DNA of 64,000 nt from Adiantum capillus-veneris. Its lineage: Eukaryota; Streptophyta; Polypodiopsida; Polypodiales; Pteridaceae. Shown in pieces: positions 34,691 through 45,046 of this stretch. The position numbers and the translations under genes are program-made. The notes beneath the pieces were generated by a model. It saw nothing but the letters and a program-made list of their open reading frames with translations, had not been told where the DNA came from and did not search any database. The stretch covers positions 7,503,806 to 7,567,805 of the forward strand of contig CM043954.1 in the NCBI GenBank assembly GCA_014529385.2. Direction: 5' to 3'. Every line of letters starts with the position of its first letter. Positions within the stretch are counted from its first letter, which is position 1.

Positions 34691-35494
34691 TGCTATCTAG
34701 CTACGGGTAGACTGACGTCGTCTAATCAGACGTCTCATCCCGTCCAAGCGGCATATCTGTTGGATTTTGCAGAAAAAAACAATAAGACTTTCTATAAGGA
34801 TAAACATATAATTACAAAACAATCTACTTTTTAGCTTATCTTTAAAATACAACAAATGTAAGAGAGTAAAGTGAAATACTAACCATGCCGGAGCAAGAAC
34901 TGAGAATGTCCATAAGGGCGTTTAAGCCCTTTCTGCCCACATACTCGCGCTCGTGCGATGTGGGGTCATATCCTGTCATCGACCACTATTCAAAACATAC
35001 AAAGAATACGTCATATTAGAATTTAAAAGTATAATTATCCATAACTACCAAACCTAAAGGGCAATGAAAAAACACTTACAAAATCAGTCTCAAATGATGC
35101 CCACCCGCTGCTCCCCAAGTGGTGCGAGCTCACTGCCTCCACTCGCGCTTTGGCTGCCTCCTTTTGTTGCTTCCACTTGTCAGGATTCTTGTGCGCTGCT
35201 CGCTTTACATTCTTCCAATCTTCTTTGGCCATCGAATCTGGCATGTTTCACCCATGCTTTATTGATTTTTGCAATTCAAAACGCTTGTGCTTGTAGTATT
35301 CGCGCATCCACACCTTCTCATGTCTTTATTGAAGCGCTCATCCCGACTTGACACAAGAAACTTGTTATGCAGCATGCTGATGACTCTGTCTTTTAATTCA
35401 TTTGGCACTTCACTCCAGGTGTTTAGTATGTAATGTTGAAACACCTGAGAGAAAAGGCCGCGAATGCGCGAGATCACCTTCTTGCCGTTGTTAT

Positions 35495-37219
35495 CTAAGA
35501 TGATGTTGCCACTGATGTCTGTTGAAGATGATGAAACAGGAAACAGAAGGAAGACAGCAACTCAGAGTAGGAAGAAGATGGAGAAGGAGAAGACACAGAG
35601 CTTGTGTACGAGATTTCTGTAGTCTCTCTCTCTGTATTGGAATAATAATTGTGTATCTTTCCAAGAACGCAACCTTCACATACATGTCTTGGTGGCATCT
35701 CCAATAAAGACAAATCATGCACCATATTATGACATTGTAAAGTCATCAAACTGCCATAACCAACATGCCCAAATCTAGCATGCCACAACTCAGCATCCTG
35801 CATGGCCTGAGTCTTTGTTTCTGCAATACATACCTGAATCTTCTTTTCATAACGATCTAGCACAAATAGTCCATTTTCCAGCGTACCTGTAGTGATAAGA
35901 GAATAACCATTCTCTCGATCTCGTACAACACATCTGTCATCCTCAAAAATGACCCGAAGACCATTTTTTGCAAGAGAGGATACAGACAACAAATTCTTCT
36001 TGATCCCTGGAACATATAAGACATCTGGCAAGCATAAATCTGAACCATCTGAAATGGTAATCAAAATCTTACCAACGCCTTTGATTGGATAAGAAGCATT
36101 ATTTGCACATGTCGCCTTCTTTCCTGCTGGAGCTGCATCCAATGAACAAAACAAATCCTTCCTTGAAGTAATATGCCTGGATGCACCACTATCAAAGTAC
36201 CAAATCATTTGTGTCTTGTCAACACTGTAAGCAGAAAAATCTAAACATACTACAAAAGCATAAGAATCCTGCACAAAGTTTGTAGACTCTTCTTTAGCTG
36301 TAGAAGAATCACCAGAAGCTGAAACAACCAAACTTGACTCTTTCTTCTTTTCTTTAGCAATTCGCTTTTTACACTCACTAATGTAGTGACCAGGTTTCTT
36401 GCAGTAGTGACATTTACCTTTCTTCTTGGACTTGTCGGAATCACCTTTAGACTTCTCTGAAGACTGTCCTGCACTAGACTTGGAGTGATGAGCACTCTCT
36501 TTACCCCTGTTTTTGTTCTGTACAACAAGAGCATGATCCATACCATCCACCTGTAAAGACTTGTTCTTACGTGATTGATCCTCCTGCAATAGCAAAGCCA
36601 CTAACTCTTCAAAATGAAGAGGGTCAGGATTAGCTCGCAAAGACAGAGTCAAAGAAGTCTGAAAAGTCAAATAAGATGGTGGTAGTGAATTAAGTGTTTT
36701 GGAAACCAAGTCCTTCTCTGGAATCACTTCATCAATGCTAAGCAATTGCTCTTTAAGATCCCTGATTTTTGTAAGATGCTCGACAATATCGTCACTTTCG
36801 TCCATCTGTATTTTGTCAAGTTGTTTCTTCAAAAACTCTATTCTGGCAGCATTTCTTCCTCCAAACATAGCTTGCAGAGTGTTCCAAGCATCCTCAGAAG
36901 TTCTGCAAGATCTGATATGTGGTGTGATTGTCCTCTTTATGGTTAAGGCAATCACAGCCATAGCCTGTGCATCTTTAGTATCCCATCTCTTTTGCTCTGG
37001 AGTGACTTGTGAGTGTCCTGCACCAACAGCTGCACCACGACCAGGCGTGGCAAGTGCAATGCTACCTGGACGAACTTCATCTCCAGATACATAATCCCAC
37101 AATCCTTTACCAACCAAAACATTTTTGGCCATAAAAGACCAAAGAGAATAGTTGGTACCATCCAATTTGTCTTCGGATGTAAACGTACCAAAAATCTCTT
37201 TCTCCGTAGATTGAGCCAT
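35495..37219 (-). CDS. Copia-type gag-protease ORF reading through the 3' LTR
   Basis: Start chosen at the ATG of MAQSTEKEIFGTF (37219); an upstream in-frame ATG at 37234 adds five residues. Order from the upstream Met: UBN2-like gag (LDGTNYSLWSFMAKN, residues about 24-230), CCHC knuckle CHYCKKPGHYISEC (about 273), protease IWYFDSGASRHIT (about 345, D-S-G-A intact), and GAG-pre-integrase WHARFGHVG...CEGCVLGK (about 483-530). Then the family integrase is cut, and about 31 residues rich in Ser are encoded by the 3' LTR, with the last seven (TSVATSS) by flanking CACTA DNA. No stop codon or frameshift occurs in 575 codons. It should make particle-forming Gag and processing protease. Confidence 0.85.
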   Translation of the reverse strand: MAQSTEKEIFGTFTSEDKLDGTNYSLWSFMAKNVLVGKGLWDYVSGDEVRPGSIALATPGRGAAVGAGHSQVTPEQKRWDTKDAQAMAVIALTIKRTITPHIRSCRTSEDAWNTLQAMFGGRNAARIEFLKKQLDKIQMDESDDIVEHLTKIRDLKEQLLSIDEVIPEKDLVSKTLNSLPPSYLTFQTSLTLSLRANPDPLHFEELVALLLQEDQSRKNKSLQVDGMDHALVVQNKNRGKESAHHSKSSAGQSSEKSKGDSDKSKKKGKCHYCKKPGHYISECKKRIAKEKKKESSLVVSASGDSSTAKEESTNFVQDSYAFVVCLDFSAYSVDKTQMIWYFDSGASRHITSRKDLFCSLDAAPAGKKATCANNASYPIKGVGKILITISDGSDLCLPDVLYVPGIKKNLLSVSSLAKNGLRVIFEDDRCVVRDRENGYSLITTGTLENGLFVLDRYEKKIQVCIAETKTQAMQDAELWHARFGHVGYGSLMTLQCHNMVHDLSLLEMPPRHVCEGCVLGKIHNYYSNTERETTEISYTSSVSSPSPSSSYSELLSSFCFLFHHLQQTSVATSS

Positions 37220-37712
37220 ACTGTAGATGCACACAAGAGAGCAAAAGAACCTCCAAGAGATTCACAAATCTCCTCTCCAATCCAAGCAAAACTCTACACA
37301 AAATCTCAGCACAAAGCTAAGACAAGCTGCTTCCCAAAATAACTGTTTACCTGAAGAAAATCTGTCAAAAAGCACACCCTCTTGATCTAAACGCCTCCGA
37401 AAAGTAACTTCTGCTACGCTGCTCAGAACAAAATTTTGAGGGCTCGAACGGCTTCGAAAGGGGAGTAAAACCCCAGGTCACCTGATCAGAATACTCCCGG
37501 AACGTCGAGGATGCTCCCACGAACAAATTTTCCGAAAACTGCCTGAAAACTGCGATTGCGCGCGCAGACGCAAAAACGCAAGTAGAGGCTCTGGAAATCA
37601 CCTTGCTCTGATACCAATTGTTGAAGATGATGAAACAGGAAACAGAAGGAAGACAGCAACTCAGAGTAGGAAGAAGATGGAGAAGGAGAAGACACAGAGC
37701 TTGTGTACGAGA
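35520..37712 (-). mobile_element. Miniature copia-derived LTR element with gag-protease only (TR-GAG-like)
   Basis: 94-bp LTRs at 35520-35613 and 37619-37712 are identical at all 94 positions. The 5-bp target duplication ATGTC is at 35515-35519 and 37713-37717. The PBS TGGTATCAGAGC (12/12 initiator-Met type) lies at 37605-37616 after two spacer bases. A purine-rich tract (AGAGAGAGACTACAGAAA on the minus strand) directly precedes the 3' LTR. Inside is one open frame for gag, protease and the GAG-pre-integrase segment. There is no integrase core, RT or RNase H. LTR ends read TC...CA, not TG...CA. Identical LTRs imply a recent insertion, which needs enzymes in trans. Confidence 0.85.
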
Positions 37713-37800
37713 ATGTCGACCAAGTATGGCAAGCCCTCTTGCCTGTGACGCATGAACCTGGGTGTCTTGGCAAGGGTCTCAAGGGCATCTCAATGGGGTT

Positions 37801-37996
37801 ATGGACGAGAGGTGTCTCCACTGGATTCTGGGCTTCGAAGCCAGGAGTGTCGACTTGGGTGACTCCCGGAGTAGTAGAGAGTGGTGTGTAGCCAAGAACG
37901 ACCGATAGTCGCGCAAAACCTGGAGTAGAGGGCGATGCGTGATTGATGTGGGGGTGGGAAAAAAGGGAAATGCATCCTATTGGCATCCTCCATCTC

Positions 37997-38052
<56 letters not shown>

Positions 38053-38483
38053 CTCCCTCACAATCAAGAAACCATAGATCACACTATAAACTACCTCAAA
38101 TACTCTAGTCATGTCCGATCCTCACACACCTCGGTTTAGAGGTGCATGGAGATTAGAACCACTGGGTTATAATCTCATCTTTATTGGTCAATGCCTATAT
38201 TTGTGGGTACAAGAGATCTACACACCCACATCTACATGACATTGCATGTAGTGGACAAAACCTTTTTGCCTCTTGTTTAGCTGTAGAAATTCACAGCAGC
38301 TTAACATCTCTTCACAGCAGCTCCTTGTTTGAGGGATTTCTATGCAAATTACATGTCTGCCTCCATTCTGAGTATCATGCCGTTGACAGATTTCCAACTT
38401 AATGCCGCATTCGTGGAGAAGAAGAGAGGGATCACCATAAACCTAACTCTAAATTGAAACCGTAATTGTGAAGGTAAACTTTA
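37801..38483 (-). other. CACTA internal sequence between nested elements
   Basis: Contains a Pro/Thr-rich open stretch on the minus strand (TPGVTQVDTPGFEAQNPVET) that may be the N-terminal part of the CACTA protein. It also has a CT tract at 38001-38049 and about 430 bp in which I see nothing. Confidence 0.45.
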
Positions 38484-41463
38484 TGGTGGGGTATAAACCC
38501 CAATGTGGCTAGTGTCAGGAGACATCTACTTCTTGAAGAATACAATGGACTTAGCTCTTCTTACAGCATCTGATGGAAATGCACTGAGTGACTGGATTAT
38601 AGACTCAGGGGCATCACTTCATGTGTCTCCAAACAAGGAGTGGTTTACTTCTTATGTGACCACTAAAGATCATGTTTGGCTAGGCAATGGGTAGACATGT
38701 GAGATCTTAGGTGTTGGAGATGTTCAATTGAAGTTTCAGAATGGCTCTTCTTTCACGCTGAAGAATGTGAGACATGTTCCCGCAATTACAAAGAGCTTGA
38801 TCAGCACAGGTTTACTTGATGATGCTGGCTACGTCACCACTTTTGGACAGAACATGTGGAAGATATCCAAGGGTTCTATGATAGTAGCACATGGAGTAAA
38901 GTCTGGAGGACTTTACATGATTTATGTATCAAATGTCTCTAAAAATGTAATCAATGTAACCGAGCAGCCGAACGTTTCTTTGTGGCATAGCCGGTTAGGA
39001 CATATGTCCAAGAAGGGAATGGAAATCTTGTCTCGTTCTGGTTATTTGCCTGGCTTTTCATTTAATGATTTTGAGTTCTGTGAACATTGTCTGTATGGTA
39101 AGCAAACACAGCAGCCACATAAGCATAGAAGCAGTAGAAGAGATACACAGTTGGCACTTGTTCATAGTGATTTGTGTGGACCTATGCCTAACCTATCTCT
39201 AGGGGGAGCTTCTTACTTTATGACATTTATAGATGATTACTCGAGGAAAGTATGGGTTTACTTTCTCAAGCACAAGGATGAAACGTTTAGTGTTTTCAAA
39301 ACGTTTGTGACACTTGTGGAGAATCAGAGTGGCAAGAAGCTTAAATGCTTACGCACTGACAATGGTGGAGAGTATGTTTCAAAGGCCTTTCAGGACTTTT
39401 GTGAGTCAAAAGGTATAAAACGTGAACTTACTGCTCCTTACAATCCTCCTCAAAATGGTGTTGCTGAGAGGATGAATAGGACCATACAAGACAAGGTCAG
39501 AAGTATGTTGTCTAATGCACAACTGCCAAATGGGTTTTGGGCTAAAGCTGTATCAATAGCTGTTCATCTTGTAAATAGATCTCCTAGCAAGGTTTTGCAA
39601 AAGGATTCAGTGCCAGAGATGGTATGGTCAGGAAAAATGCCCTCATACAAGCATCTCAGAGTCTTTGGCTGTGAGGCATATACTCGCGTTCCAAAGGAAT
39701 TTAGGAACAAACTTGAGCCCAAGAGTAGAAAGTGCATCTTTCTAGGCTATGGTAATTCTGGTGAGATGGGGTACAGACTTTGGGATCCCGAATCCAGAAA
39801 GGTTGTCCGCAACAATGATGTTCACTTTAATGAATCCAAATATCATTCTAAACCAGAGAGGGTTGGGGAGATTAGAAGAGTTGTCTTCCAAGAAGATGGA
39901 CCTGCACGTGCAAGACAAAATGTCAGGGCTCAAGAGGAGCAAGGACAGGATAGATTGGAACCACAGGTTGTGGCTGAGCCTGAGCCACCTATTGTGCGTA
40001 GATCTGGACGTGTCACGCGACCTCCTAATAGGTTTGTTCCATCTATGAACTATGTCATGTTGACTGATTGCAATGAGCCTTCATGTTACAAGGAAGCAGT
40101 GCAAATGAAGGACTCCGGGAATTGGCAATTGGCCATACAGTCAGAGATGACAGCTCTGCATAAAAACAAGAGATGGAAGATAGTTAAATTACCACAGGGA
40201 AAAAAGGCTCTACCTTGTAAATGGGTTTACAGGTATAAGATCACCGCTCATGATAGTCAGCCAAAGTACAAAGCAAGGCTTGTTGCCAAGGGCTTTAAGC
40301 AAGAACACGGCATTGACTTTGATGAAGTCTTCTCTCCGGTGGTCAAGATGACTACATTGAGATGCTTTCTTGCATTGGTTGCCATATTAGATTTGGTGTT
40401 GCACCAAATGGATGTCAAGACAGCGTTCTTGCATGGTGATTTAGATGTGGAAATTACATGCAGCAGCCAGAAGGGTTTGTTGAGAAAGGCAAGGAAGATT
40501 AGGTATGCCAGTTGTTAAAGAGTCTTTATGGCTTAAAACAATCACCGAGGGCATGGTACCATAAATCCACAAGTTTATGATTTCTCAAGGCTACAAACGT
40601 AGTGAGTTCGATCATTGTCTATATACAAAGAAGGCTAAGGATGGTAGTTGGCTGATCCTTATTTTGTATGTGGATGACATGTTGATTGCTGGAAAGCACT
40701 TGGAAGAAATTTCAGCTTTGAAGTCAAAGATGGCAAAATCGTTTGACATGAAAGACATGGGTGAGGCAAGTCAGATACTTGGTATGCGCATTGAGAGAGA
40801 CAGATCAAAGAAGTTGATTTGGTTATCTCAAACAGAGTATATTGACAAGGTTTTGCAACGTTTCAATATGGAGAAGGGAAAGGCACTGAGTGTTCCATTG
40901 CCACCATATGTGAAACTTAGCAAACAAGATTGTCCTGTGTCTGAGGAAGAACAGGCTGAAATGGATAAGATTCCATATGCGTCTGCACTGGGTAGTTTGA
41001 TGTATGCAATGATTTCTACTCGCCCAGACATTGCATTTGCAGTGGGAGTAGTAAGTCGATACATGTCAAACCCAGGCAAGAAACATTGGGAGGCAGTGAA
41101 AGGAATATTGAGATACCTGAAAGCTACAAAGAGTATGTGTATATGCTATGGGAGTCAGGAGCTAAGTGTAAAGGGTTTTACAGACTCAGATTATGTAGGT
41201 GACTTAGACAACCGAAGGTCTACGTCAGGGTATGTCTTTACATTGGCTGGTGGAGCAGTATCATGGCGTTCTAGATTACAAGTTTGTGTTAATCAGTCGC
41301 CCAGGTAAGTGGGCGGGCCGCCAGGTATGTACACATATTCTTTTGTGAAAACCTAATAAGAACTCACTATGCTCTACACATTACAGTAGAGCGAGTTCAC
41401 CATATCGTCGTGCTCTTCTTCTCGCACTCTCTCTCGCGTCGCACTTCTGCTCGTACTCCTTCA
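38484..41463 (+). mobile_element. 192-bp LTR split by a fragment of its own family's pol (copia-A copy 3)
   Basis: 38484-38508 matches bases 1-25 of the copia-A LTR (2 mismatches). 41297-41463 is LTR bases 26-192. Between them lies a 2788-bp piece equivalent to 47197-49983 of copia-A copy 2. Not one LTR base is missing or duplicated at the break. The pol fragment lacks gag, PBS and the RNase H end. An ATG in the LTR (AATGTGG) is placed in frame with the fragment. No target duplication around the LTR was found. Confidence 0.9.
38509..41296 (+). pseudogene. copia-A pol fragment (protease to early RNase H)
   Basis: Reads protease WIIDSGASLHVS, a TAG at 38692-38694, then an open 596-codon stretch from 38728 with GAG-pre-integrase LWHSRLGHMSKKG, integrase DDYSRKVWVYFL, TDNGGEY and NGVAERMNRT (catalytic D, D, E), and RT WVYRYK... 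A one-base loss at about 40450 (DLDVEI) and another near 40564 shift the frame. The palm resumes at 40577 with YVDDMLIAG and ends in DSDYVGD..STSGYVF. The same two one-base losses are present in copy 2 but not in copy 4. Confidence 0.88.
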
Positions 41464-41469
41464 TCTCTA

Positions 41470-41556
<87 letters not shown>
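41464..41556. repeat. (CT)n microsatellite abutting the LTR end
   Basis: About 90 bp of CT with two interruptions start directly at the LTR end (…CTCCTTCA then TCTCTATCTC). It separates the LTR from repeat R. Confidence 0.97.
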
Positions 41557-41557
<1 letters not shown>

Positions 41558-41560
41558 AAA

Positions 41561-41812
41561 TAGCCCAAGAGGATAAGGCAAGAGAAAACCTTAGTACCTT
41601 CAAAATGAGAAAATACTAGGTTTACAATCCTTATCTATGGGTCTATCCCTTTCACATATGGGTGCCCACATTTGGTCATTCAGCACTAAATAAATATGGT
41701 GCACCTTTTATCGAGGATCACTAACCTTTGATCATAAACCTACGAGATTGACAAGCCCACCAACCGATGACTAAAATATGAAAAAAGAATAATAATGGCA
41801 TCATGGCTTAAC
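41561..41812 (-). repeat. Dispersed repeat R (minus copy)
   Basis: Reverse-complement homolog of 27527-27771, collinear over about 250 bp with scattered substitutions. Like that copy it ends in a GA (here CT on +) tract. The roughly 105 bp between it and the LTR at 41919 are unassigned. Confidence 0.8.
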
Positions 41813-41918
41813 ATGCCTCCCTTCATGATGTAGGTTCCGTCCATGGAAGCTATGAACATGGTAATTGGTGTAGGTACCAAGGATGGTAAACAATAGTGAA
41901 CATCTTGATCATGAGAGT

Positions 41919-42708
41919 TGTTGGGAAATAAGACGTAGCTAAATAGATATTTGAGTAGATTACTTAATGGAGAGATATAGATTTGACACACAAGAGATTA
42001 CAGAGAGAGAGAGAGAGAGTACACACGATATACGTGGTTCACCCAATGTGGGCTACGTCCACGGGAAAGCAGCCACTCAATGGTTTTAGTACTTCAAAAG
42101 AAGAAGTAGTTTACAAAGGGATTATACCCTTAATGGAGCTTTCGTTTTGCTTCACTCTCACCACCTCACACTCACCTTGTTGCATCAACTTCACACTATG
42201 AAATGTGTGTAGAAATGGCCTCCTTTTATAGGCCAAAAGGGCTGCCCTCTCTCATGAGAGGTAGCCATGTGTAGCCACCCTTGTGTAGATAAGTCCAAAT
42301 CGGAGCCTTCAATCCGCCCATGTGTGGCCGCCCTTGAGAAGACAAGTCCGCTTTTGAATTCAGCCACCGACCACCGGCCATTGACTTCCGACCAACCGGC
42401 CACCGGCCATTGACTACCGGCCACCGGCCAACCGACGGTTTTTTTCCGACCACTTTCCAACCGTCGTGGCTGTCGTCCAGCCATAATATTCCGGCGAAAA
42501 GGAATATTCCGGAGAGGGGGAAAAAAAGTCTCAGGGGCTTCTGCCCCCTAGGCCCCTAAAGTTGCCCTTGATTTTTGGCCGTGAAAATTTTGGTTTTCGG
42601 CGAGTGATTTTCCTTCACACACGATGGCTTCTCCTCATAATGGGGGCCTTACAAATGTGCGCTTTGCCAAAGAAAACTACAAGGGTAAATCAAGCTCCAT
42701 ACTTAACA
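41919..42708 (-). mobile_element. 3' LTR of copia-B (790 bp)
   Basis: On the minus strand it begins TGTTAAGTATGGAGC right after the purine tract AAGTGGGAGA and ends TTATTTCCCAACA. A TATA box CCTATAAAAGG lies at about 42224-42234, followed by a short GA/CT tract at 42003-42020. A CCGGTGGCCGGT-type repeat occupies about 42360-42430 in U3. The matching 5' LTR is not in the window. Confidence 0.85.
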
Positions 42709-42768
42709 ATCTCCCACTTGGAGACTGATCTCCAAACCAAACCTATGACTGCTTTCCATTCTGGCTTC

Positions 42769-45046
42769 TTATCCTTGAATGCCGATTGAAGATGAGCAAA
42801 ATCTCAACTTCTCCTTGTTGACCACCTTTGTAAACATGTCTGCAGGATTTTCACTTGTATGCACCTTTCTTAGCTTTAGCTGTGCCTCTTCCAAAAGAGT
42901 GCGTATGAAGTGATATCTCACCTCAATGTGCTTTGTCCTTGAATGAAAGACTGAGTTCTTCACAAGATGGATAGTGCTTTGGCTATCACTGTACAAGACA
43001 CAATTGTCTTGTTTGAATCCAAGCTCTTCTAAGAATCTGTGAAGCCACAGAATTTCTTTGCTTGCCTCCATCATTGCTACATACTCTGCTTCCGTGGTAG
43101 AAAGTGAAACCACTTTCTGCAGCTTTGAAGCCCAGCTTACTGATGTGCCTCCAACCGTGAACACATAGCCAGTAGTGCTCCTTCGGGTATCTTTGTCACC
43201 TGCCATATCTGCATCAGCATACCCTTGAAGAAAAATATCAGTTCCTCCAAAATACAAAGCATTTGTTGTTGTACCTTTTAGATACCTAAGTATCCACTTC
43301 ATAGCTTGCCAATGCTCTTTACCTGGGTTGTCCATGAACCTACTCACAACTCCCACTACATGTGCAATGTCTGGCCTTGTCCAGACCATAGCATACATTA
43401 GAGAACCTACCGCTGCAGCATATGGAACTTTAGACATATAGGCTATCTCCTCTTGTGTCTTTGGACACATATCCTTTGTTAGTTTAAAGTGACCAGCCAA
43501 AGGTGTAGAAACTGGCCTTTTGCATTGAAAACCTTTCTAGTACCTTCTTGATGTAATCCTCTTGAGATAGCTTTATTGTCTTCTTCGTCCTGTCCCTTGA
43601 TATTTTCATACCAAGTATCCTCTTTGCAGCACCTAAATCTTTCATTGAAAAATATTTAGACAGCTCCTCTTTTAGGTCTTTGATGTCCTACATGTTAGCA
43701 CTTGCAATCAACATGTCATCAACATACAACATTAGGATGATGAATTTCCCATCTCCCAAAATCTTTGTGTAGACGCAGTGATCCGAGTTGCATCTTGTGA
43801 ATCCATGATCCAACATCCATCGATCAAACGTCAAGTACCATTGTCTTGATGCTTGCTTTAAACTATACAAGCTCTTCTTTAATCTGCAAACCATTTTCTC
43901 CTTACCTTTTACTTCATACCCCTTTGGTTGAAGCATGTAGATTTCCTCCTCTAAGTCACCATGAGGGAATGCCGTATTTACATCCATTTTCTCAAGATTT
44001 AGATCATGAGCAGCCACAAGGCTTAAGACAAGCCTAATTGAGTTCATTTTTACAACAGGAGAAAATATTTCATTGAAGTCAATACCTTTCTTTTGAGAAA
44101 AACCTTTTACCACAAGCCTAGACTTGTACCTTTTCTTTCCACCTTCTTCTTGCTTCACCTTGTACACCCATTTGTTTTGAAGTGCCTGCTTATCTTTAGG
44201 CAACTCAACCAACTCCCATGTTTGGTTGCAATGTAGTGAGTCCATCTCCAGGTGCATGCTCTTCGTCCATTCTTCTTTGGATTCATGTTGCATAGCTTCT
44301 TCGTATGATTCTGGCTCTCCAGAATCTGAGATCAAGAGATGGTTGAAGGAAGGCACAAACCTTTCTGGAGGTCTACTTGCTCTTGTAGATTTTTGGGGAA
44401 TAGGTTGAGGCTCCTCATTTGGTTGACGTTGTTGCACATTGTCACCGTTTGCAGTCCTTGAGTCTTCACCGTCCTCAAGCTCCATGTACTCATCACCTGT
44501 TTCTTTTGTTTGTTTTCTTTTCAAGTAATCTTTATACATATTTTGTTCGTTAAAAATTACATCCCTACTCCTTAAGATTTTACCATCTTCAGGATTCCAT
44601 AGGCGATACCCAAAGTCACCTTCTCCATAGCCAATGAAGAAACACTTTTTGGACTTTGCATCTAGCTTTGATCTTAGGCTTCTATCTATGTGCATGAAAG
44701 CTTCACACCCAAACACTTTGAGAAATGCATAATTCACCGGTTTACCTGTCCATGCCTCTTCTGGAACTCCCCCATCCAATGCCGTTGAGGGTGACCGATT
44801 AATTAAGTACACAGACGTACTTATAGCTTCCGCCCAAAGCTCAGGCAGTAGGCCTTCATGTAGACGCATGCTTCGTGCTCGCTCCATGATTGTTCTGTTC
44901 ATCCTTTCCAAAATACCATTTTGTTGAGGTGTCCTTGGGGTTGTCCTTTGCCTCCGAATGCCATTGCTAGCACAAAAGCTTTCAAAAGCTTGGTTGCAAT
45001 ATTCACCTCCATTGTCGGATTTGAGGCATTTAACCTTGGTACCTGT
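42769..45046 (-). pseudogene. copia-B pol (integrase to RNase H), 5' half missing
   Basis: From 45046 downward: integrase from KSDNGGEY (second Asp) and NGILERMNRT (Glu), IGYGEGDFGYRLWNPED, RT with WVYKVKQEEGGKKR, MDVNTAFPHGDLEEEIYM and YVDDMLIASANM, then TAG at 43688-43690. The next part reads SMKDLGAAKRILGMK. A one-base shift at about 43510 leads to the last frame (43500-42769): RPDIAHVVGVVSRFM, STTEAEYVAM, LYSDSQSTIHL and VHTSENPADMFTK. All RNase H landmarks are present. The upstream gag, protease and first integrase Asp are missing, cut exactly where the copia-A 5' LTR starts at 45047. Confidence 0.9.

Larger units (their letters stand above)
34697..37800 (-). pseudogene. Spliced CACTA gene, Transposase_24-like, split by a copia insertion
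   Basis: On the minus strand, QEGLPYLVD ends at 37713 and continues at 35519 with ISGNIILDNNGKKVISRIRG, VFQHYILNTWSEVPNELKDR and, after one frame change near 35330 and one TGA, MAKEDWKNVKRAAHKNPDKW and SSHHLGSSGWASFETDF. The exon ends at 35080 before GTAAGTG. Exon 34884-34985 (34 open codons, AG acceptor, GTTAGT donor) and last exon 34697-34756 (20 codons with stop) follow in phase. The W-S-x-V-P...K-D-R, E-D-W and GSSG-x-F layout resembles the plant Ptta/En/Spm (Transposase_24) family. Upstream is a Pro/Thr-rich stretch in a shifted frame. Confidence 0.5.

Noticed and set aside
35515-37717. Simple deletion derivative of a full copia with longer LTRs
   Set aside because: Identical 94-bp ends, a purine tract next to the 3' LTR and a 5-bp TSD exactly at the 94-bp borders argue that the 94-bp LTRs are the real ones. 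The TC start leaves some doubt.
38503-38694. New gene starting from the ATG in the LTR
   Set aside because: The ATG is in frame with the protease fragment, but a TAG follows after 63 codons, so it is only a chance fusion.
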